From Rutidosis leptorrhynchoides (Eukaryota > Streptophyta > Magnoliopsida > Asterales > Asteraceae), in assembly GCF_046630445.1 (NCBI RefSeq), contig NC_092339.1, positions 75,844,001-75,908,000 of the forward strand: DNA of 64,000 nucleotides, read 5' to 3'. Made by a program: the position numbers and the translations under genes. This document shows positions 46,122 to 58,719 of the stretch, piece by piece. The stretch's first letter is position 1. Every line of letters starts with the position of its first letter. The notes below the pieces were generated by a model, which saw only the letters and a list, made by a program, of their open reading frames with translations, did no database searches and was not told where the DNA came from.

Positions 46122-49085
46122 TCACATTTTTGCAGCTTTTTCAACAGCTTGACTTCCTTTGACTTTTAAAGTCAACAACTTGAATCTAACAAATTGCTCA
46201 ATAATCCCCTTTAATTCAAGCTTAGATCTTTTCCTATCCTTGAAAATTCTATAATTCCTTTCTTGCCACACATAATACACCACTACATCAATAACAATTA
46301 TATTAATCACATTCCAAATATTTTTAGAATAAGGGTAACCAGAGAGCATGACAATAATTCGTTGCAGATCATTAGGTAACCCCTTGATTAACAATTTGCT
46401 CTTTACCATACCCCATACGGCTGAAGAATATGCACAACTAAAAAAACAAATGCTTATGAGAATCAACTTCAAGATCACAAAGCACACATTTAAGCTGAAG
46501 ATTAGGATACCATTTCTGCAACTTATCTTGAGTCACCAGCCTATTTTGAATTGCCAACCAGAGTACAAAAGCATGTTTAGGGGTAGCCTGTTTGAACAAA
46601 ATAACATGATACCAACATATACACTGAAGCCCAATAAATCTGCATAGATGCAAGTACAGATGAGATCAACTGGAGCCTTCCTGCATATGACAGCTTTTTG
46701 TTCCTCTAACTCAGCACTTTAGCTTTAACCTTATCAATTAAGCACTTGCAATCACTAACTCCTAATCTTTTGGCCAATAAAGGCACCCCTAAATATATCA
46801 TAGGAAGTTTACCAATAGTGAATGGCAATAACTGTAGAATATTACCTTTAACCTCTTCATCAACATTCCCAAAAAATACAGTACTTTTACCAAGATTAGG
46901 GTGCAACCCTGAAACTCTACTAAAATCATCTAAAGCTTCTTTAATAACTTTAACAGAAGCTAAATCACCATGACATAGCACCATTAAGTCATCTGCAAAG
47001 CACAAATGAGATATTTTAAGCTTTTTGCACCCAAAATGATATTTAAACTCCTTATTTCTCAGAATCTTTTGAGATAAAATCAATGACAACACCTCCATAA
47101 CCAAAGTGAATAGATAAGGAGACATAGGGTCTCCTTGCCTTAAACCCCTACCACCCTTAAAATATCCATGTGCTTCACCATTAACACATATAGAGAATCT
47201 TGCAGAGGAAACACAAGTCATTATCCATTTTATCATCATGGGGTGAAAACCAAAACAACATAAAGCTTTCTCAAGGAATGCCCAACTGAAAGTATCATAT
47301 GCTTTTTGTATGTCAATCTTCATGGCACACCTTCTTGGGCCACTAGATCTATTGTATCCTTTGAGCAACTCTTGAGTGACCAATATATTATCCTGAATAT
47401 GCCTTCCAGGGATGAATGCACCCTGATTCATGTTTACCACCTTCTTCAAACCTTCTTTAATCCTATTAGTAATTATTTTACTTATGCATTTATATATTAC
47501 ATTGCAACATGCTATTGGCCGAAAGTCAGACACTTTATTTGGTGTGGCTATCTTAGGAATCAAAGCTAATAAAGTGGCATTGACCTCACCTAGCAACTTG
47601 CCAGTCCTGAAAAAATCTTTCACAGCAAAACACACCTCATCACCAACAATATTCCAAGCTTTTTAAAAAAAATAAGAGGAATAGCCATCAGGACCAGCTG
47701 CTTTGTTACTATCAATGTCAAAAATGGCATTCTTAATCTCCTGGTCTGTAATCTCAGTCACCATAGCATCAGCTTCATAATCATTAAGTCTAGTAGTGAA
47801 AATGTCCCCCAATTCTTCCAAAGGCTGAACATCACTAGTTACACCCAAGAAACTTTGAAAGTGCTTCACAAACTGACCTGCCACTTGCTCTCCAAAATGT
47901 CTCTTACCTTCTTCATCACAAATACTATCCACCTTATTTTTCTGTCTTCTACTTTTAAGAATTCCATGGAAGAAACTTGTATTTTTATCACCATCAGATA
48001 ACCATCTGATCCTAGCCTGTTGTTGCAGTATTTTCATTTCATCAATTTTAGCTTCTTCATACTCCTTTAGAATGGTCACAGCATTACTTCTAGCTAGCTT
48101 ATTATGAGGGTCTTTGTCAATGGTCTCTTGGGCCTTTTGCAATTTATGCCTTAACTCTTTTACTTTTGTAAACAAATTACCATGGCTCCAATTTAACTGA
48201 TTAAGATCCTTTTTCAGCAAGTTTAACTTCTTCACTAGCCTGAACATGCTATAACCATCCACACTCCTAGACCAACCCTTCTCAACAATAGGAAGAAAAC
48301 CTTCTTTATCACCACAGTAGTTCATAATCTGAAAGCTCTCCTTTTGATTTTTAACCCATTTGGAATACCTACTATGGATGGACTATGATCAGACAAGACA
48401 CCAAATAGGGCAAAAATAGACAATATGCAGTAGGGCATTGGGTCATAAACCCATCATTGATCATAATTCTATCCAACTTCTTTAAGGTACCACAATTAGG
48501 ATTTTTAAGAGACTTGGTCCATGTAAAATGGAACCCAGTGCTACCTATATCTTCAACTTCTATATCATTAACACAATTTATTAGGTCTTGCATATCATCA
48601 GTCACTGTAGAGCCACCATTAGTATGCTCATCAAGTCTCATTGTAACATTAAAATCACCCATCAAAACCCATGGTTGTTTATCAGTGATACCCTTTTGTA
48701 TACCCAAATCATTCCAAAGTGATTTTCTTTCCTTACCAATGTTGCTAGCATATACAATAGTTAAGAAAAACTTGGAAGTTTGATCATAAGATTCAACTTG
48801 GCAAAATATCATTTGCTTACTCATATGCAACACCATCACTTTAACTTTCTCAGGATCCCATCCCAATACAATTCTACAGCTATGAAGGCTATGAATCACA
48901 TTAGACACCCAATCCCAATTATAAAACACATTATTGAAAACAGTATCAATTGACTTAACTTTAAGGTGAGTCTCAACTGCTGCACACATATGCAATTTTT
49001 CATTCTTCACAAATAACTTAAATTCTTTTTGCTTATCCTCTGTATTCATTCCCCTAATATTCCAAGTTGCAAATTTGAGATCCAT
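46122..49085 (-). pseudogene. LINE ORF2: endonuclease and reverse transcriptase, damaged
   Basis: The start is MDLKFATWNIRGMN at 49,085. The AP-like endonuclease has WNIRGMN, ETHLK and GDFNV (about 49,085-48,415), with its SDHSP motif falling in another frame near 48,390. One or two frameshifts follow, between about 48,330 and 48,420. The reverse transcriptase has NKAAGPDGY, PGRHIQDN, LRQGDPMSPYLF and the catalytic FADDL (about 46,970-47,000), with an in-frame stop near 47,660 inside a T-run. At 46,706 a stop replaces a residue just before RNKKLSYAGRLQLI. After SVYML, part of the C-terminal region is missing. The zf-RVT domain (KHAFVLWLAIQNRL ... CVLCDLEVDSHKHLFF) follows. The 3' end of the ORF is at 46,122. 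Both enzymes serve target-primed reverse transcription in the family. Confidence 0.9.
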
Positions 49086-49261
49086 TGAAACAAAAGCAAA
49101 AATCAAAGTAAGATGTAGGGATCTAGCCCCTGCACCTCATTTTCACTTACATCACCTGCATTCACACTACCATCATCACTGACATCTTCCTCATGCTCAT
49201 TCTCTTTCTTCCTTTGCTTAGCCTCCCATTGCAGTTTAAAGTAATGAACCATATCATAAGT

Positions 49262-50755
49262 TCACTTTTTGGTCACTTCTGCAGAAGGCTGAACATTCTT
49301 CTTAACATATTTGTCCACAATACTTTTGTTATCAACCAATGGGTCAGCTATATCATTATCATCACCTATATTATTATCATCTCCTTCATCTGATAACACA
49401 GCATACTTTTTTGCCCCTTGTTTAAATCCATTAGACATTTCTTTATTCAATTTCCAAGTTTGTTTATTGTTAGGAACTTTTGTTTCCTTCTTCCTATATT
49501 CAGTTTTAGGCACAGTAGACTTCTTCTGTTGAGTGTATCTTTTTTGCTGCACTTGCACAAATCCTTCTTCATCTTTTTTATCAGCCATAACAGCCTTTTT
49601 TGTTGCAAGTTCAGCTTCAGTTCTTGGTCTCATCTTACACTCATCAAGACTATGCCCAAACACAGAACAGTGAGTACACACTTTAGGCTTCCAAGGATAC
49701 TCCACATTCACCTTTTTGCAGCCTTTAACATTTTTATTTTTATCTTGATATTGAAATTCTATAGTGTCCACAAAAGCTTTAGCTGCCTCAATTTCAACCA
49801 TAACCCTAGCAAACCTTGCCCTTCCAACACCCTTATGACACATATTAGTAGTCACACTATCCATAACCATTGGCTTACCTAGTCTGCTAGCAATTGCACT
49901 GATCCCTCTCACATTCCAGGCTTCCAAAGGAATGTTTGTCATCTTGACCCAAACTGGCACCTTATTTGGGTCAGTTTTCTCTATACTTATCTCTGGATTC
50001 CATTTATACACTAACATAGGTTTACCATTCACCATCCAAGGGCTCTGCTCAACCACTTGATTCATACCCTCAATATTGCTAAATTTGAAATAGCACATCT
50101 GATTATTATCCATTATTATATCTCTTAATCCATACCTCCCCCACATTCTCCTAAGGTTGTACTGCAAAACACCATATGGCATATGATGTCCTACAAAATA
50201 ACCACATGCAGTCATATCCCATTTTGAACTACTCTCAGATACAAATTCCTCATCAAATATTACAAATTCATTTCCATCCTTATCAACAGTAGGAGGAATA
50301 AACTCTAACTTCCTATCCATTTTCCCAGGCTCATTATTCACAACATTAGCATAAGTAACTTTAACAGGATCAACATTCTTATCAATAGCATCAGAATTCA
50401 TGCTTACACTAACATCATTCACAGGAGTATTATTAGAATTCACAGGAGTATTATTAGCATTCACGGGATTACCTTCCTTCACAAAACAATCAGTCGAGAC
50501 ACCTTCAGCCATCTGTTGCCCTATCTGATTCACATGAACTCCCTTCACTTTCTCCTGTACCACATCCTTAGATCCAGACACCTCTTCCTCCACAAATTCA
50601 TTCCCAATAGAGCCAGAATCTTCATTTTCAGACACAAACTCCTCAACCGTATCTTGATTCTTACTCTTATTAGCGAACGTGAGGATCGAGTCATCAAATC
50701 TGTTCGGAAGCTTAATTTTTCTCTTCGATCGCTTATTAGCAGTCATATTGCTCAA
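49262..50755 (-). CDS. LINE ORF1: DUF4283 and zinc-knuckle RNA-binding protein, 497 aa, open
   Basis: This is a single open frame of 497 codons upstream of ORF2 on the same strand. The N-terminal 150 residues are acidic and Ser/Val/Asn-rich, with a repeated VNSNNTPVN motif near residue 105. Residues about 180-330 form the DUF4283 domain (SPWMVNGKPMLVYKWNP, PVWVKMTNIPLEAWN). A CCHC knuckle CTHCSVFGHSLDEC follows near residue 365. The C-terminus is Lys-rich then acidic. Such ORF1 proteins bind the LINE RNA to form the transposition RNP. Start choice: the ATG at 50,755 (MSNMTANKRSK), with an alternative three codons later. Confidence 0.9.
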   Translation of the reverse strand: MSNMTANKRSKRKIKLPNRFDDSILTFANKSKNQDTVEEFVSENEDSGSIGNEFVEEEVSGSKDVVQEKVKGVHVNQIGQQMAEGVSTDCFVKEGNPVNANNTPVNSNNTPVNDVSVSMNSDAIDKNVDPVKVTYANVVNNEPGKMDRKLEFIPPTVDKDGNEFVIFDEEFVSESSSKWDMTACGYFVGHHMPYGVLQYNLRRMWGRYGLRDIIMDNNQMCYFKFSNIEGMNQVVEQSPWMVNGKPMLVYKWNPEISIEKTDPNKVPVWVKMTNIPLEAWNVRGISAIASRLGKPMVMDSVTTNMCHKGVGRARFARVMVEIEAAKAFVDTIEFQYQDKNKNVKGCKKVNVEYPWKPKVCTHCSVFGHSLDECKMRPRTEAELATKKAVMADKKDEEGFVQVQQKRYTQQKKSTVPKTEYRKKETKVPNNKQTWKLNKEMSNGFKQGAKKYAVLSDEGDDNNIGDDNDIADPLVDNKSIVDKYVKKNVQPSAEVTKK

Positions 50756-50810
50756 ATCAACGATTTACAACACTAAAACGAAACAAAATGAGTAAACGAA
50801 CGTATTTACA

Positions 50811-50826
50811 GGTTGTAACGGGTCTT
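50811..50826. repeat. LINE target-site duplication, right copy
   Basis: GGTTGTAACGGGTCTT, identical to the left copy. The bases just outside the two copies differ (G on the left, A on the right), so the duplication is exactly 16 bp at its outer edge. Confidence 0.93.
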
Positions 50827-51318
50827 AATTTGGTGTACTATTTAAGTTGTTTAGTAACGGGAGGTTTTTTAATCCCTCCAGTTTTATCTTTTCATCTTTT
50901 ACATGAAATAATTTATTTATTTTATTTCACTTGTTTTTTGCCAAAAAAAATAAATAAATAAATAAAATAAAACTTAAAAAGACATGATTACATGGTTTGT
51001 TCCTGAACTTATACACAAATTTCACATCTCGTCTTTAAACTTTTCTTTTTGCTAAGATTGTCCCTGTAGTTGTATTTTTTAACAATCTTCCCTTTGATAA
51101 AAAGTCGTTAAATATCTTCGTTAATTACTGTCATCTGCCAAGCACATGAGAGCATTTTAGTCATTTTTCTTCTTTATTTATCATCTAATTCAATTTTCGT
51201 CATTTTCATCCTCTTCAAGACAAAACCTTCAAAACAACTTCAAAAATAAAACCCAGATTTCAATGCTAATCCTAAATAAAATAAAGAAATCCTTTCATTT
51301 CTCTTTATCCTTAATTTT

Positions 51319-51389
<71 letters not shown>

Positions 51390-51876
51390 CTTGTTTGCTA
51401 TCATACGGGGAGATTGTCGGAAAAATATTTTCCTCTCATTAATGGATATCATGAAACAAATCGCAACCAACTTCTTGAGATCAACTTAAATGGTACGGGA
51501 TTTAGTTTTTTTAGTTTACTAATCCCAAGAACTCTATTTGTAAAGGGATCTCGGGGTGATGATAAGTGTCTTTGCCTAGAGCAAAAACCCGATTTCATAA
51601 CATGAAATTGTTTCTCCCCACTTTATCCAAGTTTTTGTACAATATTTGATCGATAAATACATTAAGCTTAGAGAAATCTTTTGTGCTATTCATTTTCGCA
51701 CTAAATGTTGTTAAAATTGTTTTGCTTGAACAAGAAACCGGGACTATCAATTGGCATGACATGACTGAAGGGGTTGGTCTCCCAATGCCAAATGTTAGAA
51801 CAGTTGATTGCTAAATATCGACCTCACCCTCAGATGGTGGATCTTCTTTCTCGTATATAAGTTTGCAGACACATTG
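50827..51876. other. Intergenic DNA between the LINE and the Tekay LTR
   Basis: This AT-rich, non-coding stretch includes a (TA)n tract at 51,321-51,388. The block 50,990-51,180 resembles a decayed dispersed repeat ('tgtccctgtagttg', 'ccaagcacatgagagca'); similar wording occurs near 35,060. Nothing coding is supported. Confidence 0.5.
51321..51388. repeat. (TA)n microsatellite
   Basis: About 68 bp of TA dinucleotide repeats in intergenic DNA. Confidence 0.95.
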
Positions 51877-52746
51877 TGAAATGTCCCGTTCTTATTGATT
51901 AAAAACGTTCCATATTAATTGATTTCGTTGCGAGGTTTTGACCTCTATATGAGACGTTTTTCAAAGACTGCATTCATTTTAAAACAAACCATAACCTTTA
52001 TTTCATCAATAAAGGTTTAAAAAGCTTTACGTAGATTATCAAATAATGATAATCTAAAATATCCTGTTTACACACGACCATTACATAATGGTTTACAATA
52101 CAAATATGTTACAACAAAATAAGTTTCTTGAATGCAGTTTTTACACAATATCATACAAGCATGGATTCCAAATCTCGTCCTTATTTAAGTATGCGACAGC
52201 GGAAGCTCTTAATAATCACCTGAGAATAAACATGCTTAAAACATCAACAAAAATGTTGGTGAGTTATAGGTTTAACCTATATATATCAAATCATAATAAT
52301 AAACCACAAGATTTCATATTTCAAAACACATCCCATACATAGAGATAAAAATCATTCATATGGTGAACACCTGATAACCGACATTAACAAGATGCATATT
52401 TAAGAATATCCCCATCATTCTGGGACACCCTTCGGATATGATATAAATTTCGAAGTACTAAAGCATCCGGTACTTTGGATGGGGTTTGTTAGGCCCAATA
52501 GATCTATCTTTAGGATTCGCGTCAATTAGGGTGTCTGTTCCCTAATTCTTAGATTACCAGACTTAATAAAAAGGGGCATATTCGATTTCGATAATTCAAC
52601 CATAGAATGTAGTTTCACGTACTTGTGTCTATTTTGTAAATCATTTATAAAACCTGCATGTATTCTCATCCCAAAAATATTAGATTTTAAAAGTGGGACT
52701 ATAACTCACTTTCACAGATTTTTACTTCGTCGGGAAGTAAGACTTG
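51877..52746 (-). repeat. Tekay 3' LTR, left segment (LTR 3' end)
   Basis: It begins at TGAAATGTCCCGTTC, the reverse complement of the LTR terminus. It ends at the target duplication ACTTG (52,742-52,746) of the inserted element. Confidence 0.85.
52742..52746. repeat. Target-site duplication ACTTG, left copy
   Basis: ACTTG directly precedes TGTGACG. It is identical to 61,091-61,095. Confidence 0.92.
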
Positions 52747-52923
52747 TGTGACGATCCGGAAATTTCCGATCAAATTTAAACTTTATCTTTATATTATTCC
52801 GACATGATAAGCAAAGTTTGTTAAGTTAAATCTCAAGAATTTTAAATTGTGTTCATACATTCATTATAACCTCGACCAAATTCCGACGATTCACGAACCG
52901 TTATATATAAATAAATATGTATA

Positions 52924-52979
<56 letters not shown>

Positions 52980-55113
52980 CTTAAAAATATTAATAAAGTA
53001 TTAGACGTATAATACTTTACATGAACGTATTTGTTTCAATATGTTTATCGATGGAATTAGAAGATAATATCAAATGATTGATTTATCAGATACATTGTGA
53101 TATGATTACGGGTCTATGCTATAAGGTCCACTGTGATTTAAGAAATCTATTCTTTTTGATGACATTCGGAAAATGGTAAAGTGATTTATAAGTAAGAACG
53201 TGGAGTGTAAATAACTTAGATGTTGGATATCGACAAGTTAAGTAACTCGACATTTTTCATTAAGATTATTTCATACGTTTATTTAACCTTTGAACTTTAT
53301 CGCATGCTTCACCAACAGACTGTAATTTAAAAACTTGAAACCTATTATGAAAATATATAATTTTACTTTTCTAAAACGTTTTATGATATAACGATTTCTA
53401 TTATTTTAACCTTTAAACAAAATGCTTCTTAAATATATTTAGTTTTGGAAAACAAAATTATCATATTTATTTGATTTAGTTTCAAACGTACAAAAACGTT
53501 TTCAGTTTAAAAAGAACTTTATTATTAAAACATATATAACTTTTATAAATATCTAGAATCACTTTTAATAACTCATTACTTAACCAGTATGATAAAGATA
53601 ACGATATTTATATTTTATTTTATTAAATATATATAACAATTTAAATTAATATTATATATATTTATACGCATATTATACGTACATAGTTTTATACTTTTAC
53701 TATACTTAAAGTTTACCTTTACTTTATTTTTACTTTACCTTAATTTTAATAATTTACTTTAATAATTCATACTTTAATAATTCACTTTAATAATTCATAC
53801 TTTAATAATTTACTTTAATAATTCACACTTTAATAATTCACTTTAATAATTCATACTTTAATAATTCACTTTAATAATTCATACTTTAATAATTCACTTT
53901 AATAATTCATACTTTAATAATTCACTTTAATAATTCAAAAATCTATTATAAATAAAATTCAATAGGTTTCATTATTTGATAGAAACTTGAAAATATTTTC
54001 TCTAAACTCCCTCAATCAATTTACATATATATATTTACTCCGTATTATTTCAAGATATTATCAGTATACATAAAATATTACGACGGAGTGCTGTCCGAGT
54101 GATTTTGAAATTGTTTTTCGAGCGGGATAGAGCTAAGGAAATTATGGGTTAAAGCTATGGAGGTTATGGGTATGGTTCGGGAGTATTGCTCGTGAGTCAA
54201 ACTAGTGTTTATCATCTCCGTTGCGTCTACATACTTTTTCTGCAATATTGAATCTCAATATTGATACGTTCGTGAATCCAAGGCCAACATTGCACTTGTT
54301 CAATGACGTCATATGTATTTTTACTACAAAATACAGTATTGTGAGTTTCATTTGCTCCCTTTTATATATATTTTTGGGACTGAGAATACATGCGCTGTTT
54401 TTATAAATGTTTTACGAAATAGGCACAAGTACTAAAACTAATTCTACGTGGGTTTAAACCAGAAATATACCCTTAGCTTGGTAACATTAAACTACTTGTC
54501 TATGTACGGTAGGCGCGAATCCTAAAGATAGATCTATTGGGCCTGACAAACCCCATCCTGAGTATGGGATGCTTTAGTACTTCGAGGTTATTTTAAACAC
54601 ACCTGATCTGGTGTACTTCAGAGGGTAAAACATGAACGTTAAGGCTTGTTACCGGGTGCCTACAACTTATAGAATACTTTTATACACTTGCGAGTGTACA
54701 TATATTTATAAACGGAAATCTTGTGGTCTATTAATATATTGAAATGATTGTTATGATAAACCTATGAACTCACCAACCTTTTGGTTGACACTTTAAAGCA
54801 TGTTTATTCTCAGGTATTAAAAAAATCTTCCACTGTGCATTAGCTCATTTTAAGGATATTACTTGGAGTCATTCATGGCATATTTTGAAAGACGTTGCAT
54901 TCAAGTCATTGAGTTCATCAAGATTATTATTAAGTCAATTATAGTTGGATGTATTATGAAATGGTGTGCATACCGTCAATTTTCGTTGTAAAGAAAGTTT
55001 GTCTTTTAAAAACGAATGCAATGTTTGTAAAATGTATCATATAGAGGTCAAATACCTCGCGATGTAATCAACTATTGTGAATCGTTTATAATGTATATGA
55101 ACGGGTCCTTTCA
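52747..55113 (+). repeat. 5' LTR of the young non-autonomous element (2,367 bp)
   Basis: It starts TGTGACGATCCGG and ends GGTCCTTTCA. It contains a (TA)n tract (52,930-52,975) and a 28-bp tandem array (about 53,745-53,938), and it is nearly identical to 58,750-61,090. Confidence 0.95.
53745..53938. repeat. 28-bp tandem array in the 5' LTR
   Basis: The unit is CATACTTTAATAATT plus CACTTTAATAATT, about seven copies, itself built from two 13-15-bp subunits. The homologous array in the 3' LTR is at about 59,722-59,915. Confidence 0.9.
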
Positions 55114-55133
55114 GTTGGTATCAGAGCGGTGGT
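55114..55133 (+). other. Primer-binding site (tRNA-iMet type) of the young element
   Basis: GTTGGTATCAGAGCGGTGG follows the LTR end directly. TGGTATCAGAGC pairs with the 3' end of initiator tRNA-Met, as in Tekay elements. Confidence 0.9.
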
Positions 55134-55529
55134 CTTAGCGAACCAGTTCTGCATTAGTGTGTCTAACTGATAGTCGTTAGGATGCATTAGTGAGTCTGGA
55201 CTTCGACCGTGTCTGCATGTCAAAAGTTTCGCTTATCATTTTTGTCGGAAATCATCTACTTATCATCTTTAGGAAATTACCTGCTCATTATTCTTAGTCT
55301 AGACACCTTTTACTGCATTGATTGCATGAATAAGTGTATAGACAAAATTCATATCTTAGCGTATCTGTTACTGTAGACCTTGCCTGATATCTCTCGTAAA
55401 TTTCTCCGTAATTTAAGGGATCCTGGTACTATATATATCTATGCACATTATGCATTGAGAATACCATCCAACTATCAATTTCTGTCACTAAACTCTTCAT
55501 ACCAAAAATCTTTTCTGTGATCGCTTAAG

Positions 55530-56036
55530 ATGGCCTCTACGAATCGACCAAGTTCCTCTGACTCCGAAGACAGCGTGACAGGAGCACACCAACCAATCAA
55601 CTACCGTGATTACTGGAGAAAATGGGGGTGAGTTCGCGACATACTCACCCTATGGAGAAGGGAAGAAGGTACTCCATATCATGAACCAAATCTACCACCT
55701 AACCTTGGAGTACTTGACCCGCTAACCGGCGAACCCGTTCGCAACACCGTTTATACCCTTTTTGCAAGAATTTTTCATCTTGAGACTACCATTAACGGAA
55801 CTAGAGAAGATATCCGACCTTTACCTCACATCGATAACCAACCAGGGTTAGTAGAAGAAGTTAAAGAACTCGGAGCTCGAGTGTTAACTTTAGAGAGCAC
55901 GGTACACAATTTGCAAGCACCTGCAGTATCACCAACACCAGTAACATCACCAGCCTCAGCACCAACAGCACTAGTACCACCAACAACAACATCCGCGTCA
56001 CCAGCTTCGACATCTCATTCTGTACCTCGAGTATAA
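55530..56036 (+). pseudogene. Short leader ORF region of the young element, interrupted
   Basis: Downstream of an ATG at about 55,530 (MASTNRPSSSDSEDSVTGAH) lies a region of about 170 codons. It has a Ser/Asp-rich start, a middle with FHLETTINGTREDIRPLP, a leucine-heptad stretch (EVKELGARVLTLESTVHNL) and a Pro/Thr/Ser-rich tail. This could be the N-terminal part of a gag-like protein, but no capsid or zinc-knuckle motif is present. It is interrupted about once. Function unknown. Confidence 0.45.
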
Positions 56037-56727
56037 TCATTGTTCTACATGACGTTCTACATCATTTATTTTCATTCGACATAGCGATTATGTAATCTCT
56101 AATGTTTTAGAGATTATATATTCTTGTTCTAACGGTAAATCAAATGAGTTTAATATCATATTGACTCATTAAATCCATGATTACATCCGAAGAAAATATA
56201 TAGGTATATATATATTTTTTTCATAAAGATTGTAATTAAAAATTCTTTCGTACAAACTGTTAATGGTGAAAATATTTTAACGGGTAGGTAATACCTGAGG
56301 AATATTTAGATTTCACATTAATAAGTTACATTGTACATTTTTCGAATCTGATTCAACAGTCATTTACTATCCTACTTACAACCACCGATATACGTATCCG
56401 TTCACCGCAGAATAATCATTTTCATCCAATTTTATATTTGAATTTTGACCTATCAGAATCCAACAAGTGGCATAATGAAGAAAACATTGGACAAAATAAA
56501 ATTTGTTAGAAACAAACAAATTAACTATGAGAAATTTTGTTAAGAACTCACGCTAACTATTCCTAGCTAACTGTTCCTAGCTAACTGATTACATTTTATT
56601 TATCGCAATTTATTTATCGCAATTTATATTCTTGCAATTTTATTTATCGTCATTTAATTTCTGTTATTTATTTTTACGCATTTTAAATATCGAGACACGT
56701 ATACAAGGTTTTGACATATCATATCGA

Positions 56728-56824
<97 letters not shown>

Positions 56825-58719
56825 TGGAATAACCATAGACACTCTATATGCAGTAATGCTGGAGTTAGCTATACAGGGTTGAGGTTGATTCTACAATAAT
56901 ATATATACTTTGAGTTGTGATCGAGTCTGAGACATGTATACGGGTCATGATACGTATTAATTAATTCGAATATTATATATTAAACTATATATGAATTATC
57001 GGACTGTTAATTGTGGACTATCGACTGTGGACTAATAACATTGGACAATTATAATGAATTAAAATATTGATTATAACATATGAAACTAAACAATTCTTCA
57101 AGTTTGCCACTTGATTTCATCCTAAACTTCATTTGTATCTTGACGATTACAATCTGCATTCAAATCTTTCATGATTCTTGAAAACATCTCAATCGAGAGG
57201 ATAAACCAACCGCACTTCATCTACAGAAGAAAAGATCGATGCATATAGTTATGCACATGAAAACACTCGGAACCTGAGTAAACATTTAACACGTATCTGT
57301 GCTAGCTCCCTGGGCGTTGTTATTACCGAAAATCACTTTGCAATTCCTTTTCAAAGTAGCAAATTTTGTCACAGCTCCAGCAAATTAACTTCGACTTTTC
57401 GTTCGAAACAACCATATCATAATTTTGATATAAATGCGTGCTCTTTATTGTTACCGGGGAACCTTTTATATTCCACCATATTACCATCAACGTTTAATCA
57501 TCTAAAAACACAATTCTCTTGAAACCACCTCGGATTGATAACCGATAACCCAGATATGGTAGCATTAAATGCAGAGAAAACAGCAAAATCGTAGATGGTC
57601 TAAACGGCCAAAAGTTTGATAATAAAGAATGGAATGTTGGGAACGCTCGATAGAAAATTTGGTACTGAAAAACAGATTGAGCTAACCATGAAGGAGACCA
57701 AGGACAAATACAAGGACCAAACCCTATATTCAAAGAATCCAGGTAATTCTGGATCCGATGAAATCTTTAGAGAATATCCTGCTTCGAAGTCATGTTAAAA
57801 TCTTGCGGAAAATCTTTCTTCATCAACCTTCGATCTTAGAAATTCCAAAAATATCATCATAAATATCTTCGATATTTCTGAGGATATTTTCATAAGTATT
57901 CTTGTCCAAAATCATTTATCTCTTCGCGATATCAGTGTTATATCATAAAGGAAACTGTTTAGTTTCTAAAATCTGAAATCTTCAAGTTTGAAGTATGAAT
58001 GTTTTCGAAGTAGTGTTGGGAACTGAAGCATGAGTTAGTATAATATAATGGCACTTGATCAACGTGATTATATTACAGTAAGTCATGCTGAGTTTCTAAT
58101 GAAACATGATGATTCACAGACCATAACGTCATCATGTGCCATGTTACGCGACTCTTACATTCTATCTAATCTCTAAACATATCAAGAACATAATTTCTTG
58201 ATAATTCTGTCTTTCCTCTTGAATTCTGGTAATTTAACCAACCAAGATCGTGCTATTACAATTTCTTCCTTAGAACATTAGTCATGTTCGTTCGAAACTC
58301 CATACTTACGAATTCTGAACCATTATTCGCTGACTTAAAGTCGAGAAGAGAAAACAAAAGGATGGAACTCCAAAATATAAAGGAAATAAAGAGGGTGAAT
58401 TTATAATGAAATATCCGACAGAGCAATCAAAACAGATTATCGCATTTAACTAAAGAAGATCCTATTCCTTAATCTCCGAAGAATCAAATTTTATTCAGAT
58501 TTTAAAGATTTCTTTAAATCCCTTGAATTCCAGAAATCCACCGTGACTACGTCAAAAGTTAAATTTCTATCTCAAACTGTTGTTACAGCTACCCTCGTAC
58601 GCTTCACATAATCGAATCGTTTTATCTACATTACTCAGTAATGATGAAACTCTATTTATCAACTCATATTCGTCATGAAAACAGTTTTATGGTTAACCAT
58701 GACGACCTTACTCAAATTT
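56037..58719 (+). other. Non-coding interior of the young element
   Basis: It holds a 90-bp (TA)n tract (56,731-56,821). Around it, 56,690-56,950 is similar to the reverse complement of the Tekay LTR at about 61,270-61,470, for example GGAGTTAGCTATACAGGGTT. The remainder, 57,000-58,720, has no ORF with recognisable motifs. Confidence 0.6.
56731..56821. repeat. (TA)n microsatellite
   Basis: About 91 bp of pure AT dinucleotide repeats. The ORFs across it are artefacts. Confidence 0.97.

Larger units (their letters stand above)
45921..50810 (-). mobile_element. L1-type LINE, full length in layout, minus strand
   Basis: The 4.9-kb element is bounded by a perfect 16-bp target duplication. A short poly(A) (T-run at 45,921-45,927) forms its 3' end on the minus strand. 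Two ORFs are present in L1 order: a DUF4283/zinc-knuckle ORF1 and an endonuclease-RT ORF2. The 5' UTR is only about 55 bp, which may be natural or slightly truncated. ORF2 has frameshifts, two premature stops and an internal deletion, so the copy cannot move on its own. The intact duplication implies a fairly recent insertion. Confidence 0.93.

Noticed and set aside
53745-53938. Possible CRISPR or minisatellite gene cluster
   Set aside because: The units are contiguous, with no unique spacers, and lie inside an LTR. Described instead as a tandem array.
57616-57798. 60-codon ORF in the interior of the young LTR element
   Set aside because: Lys/Asp/Thr-rich frame with no recognised family, in an otherwise non-coding interior. 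Length is within chance expectation.
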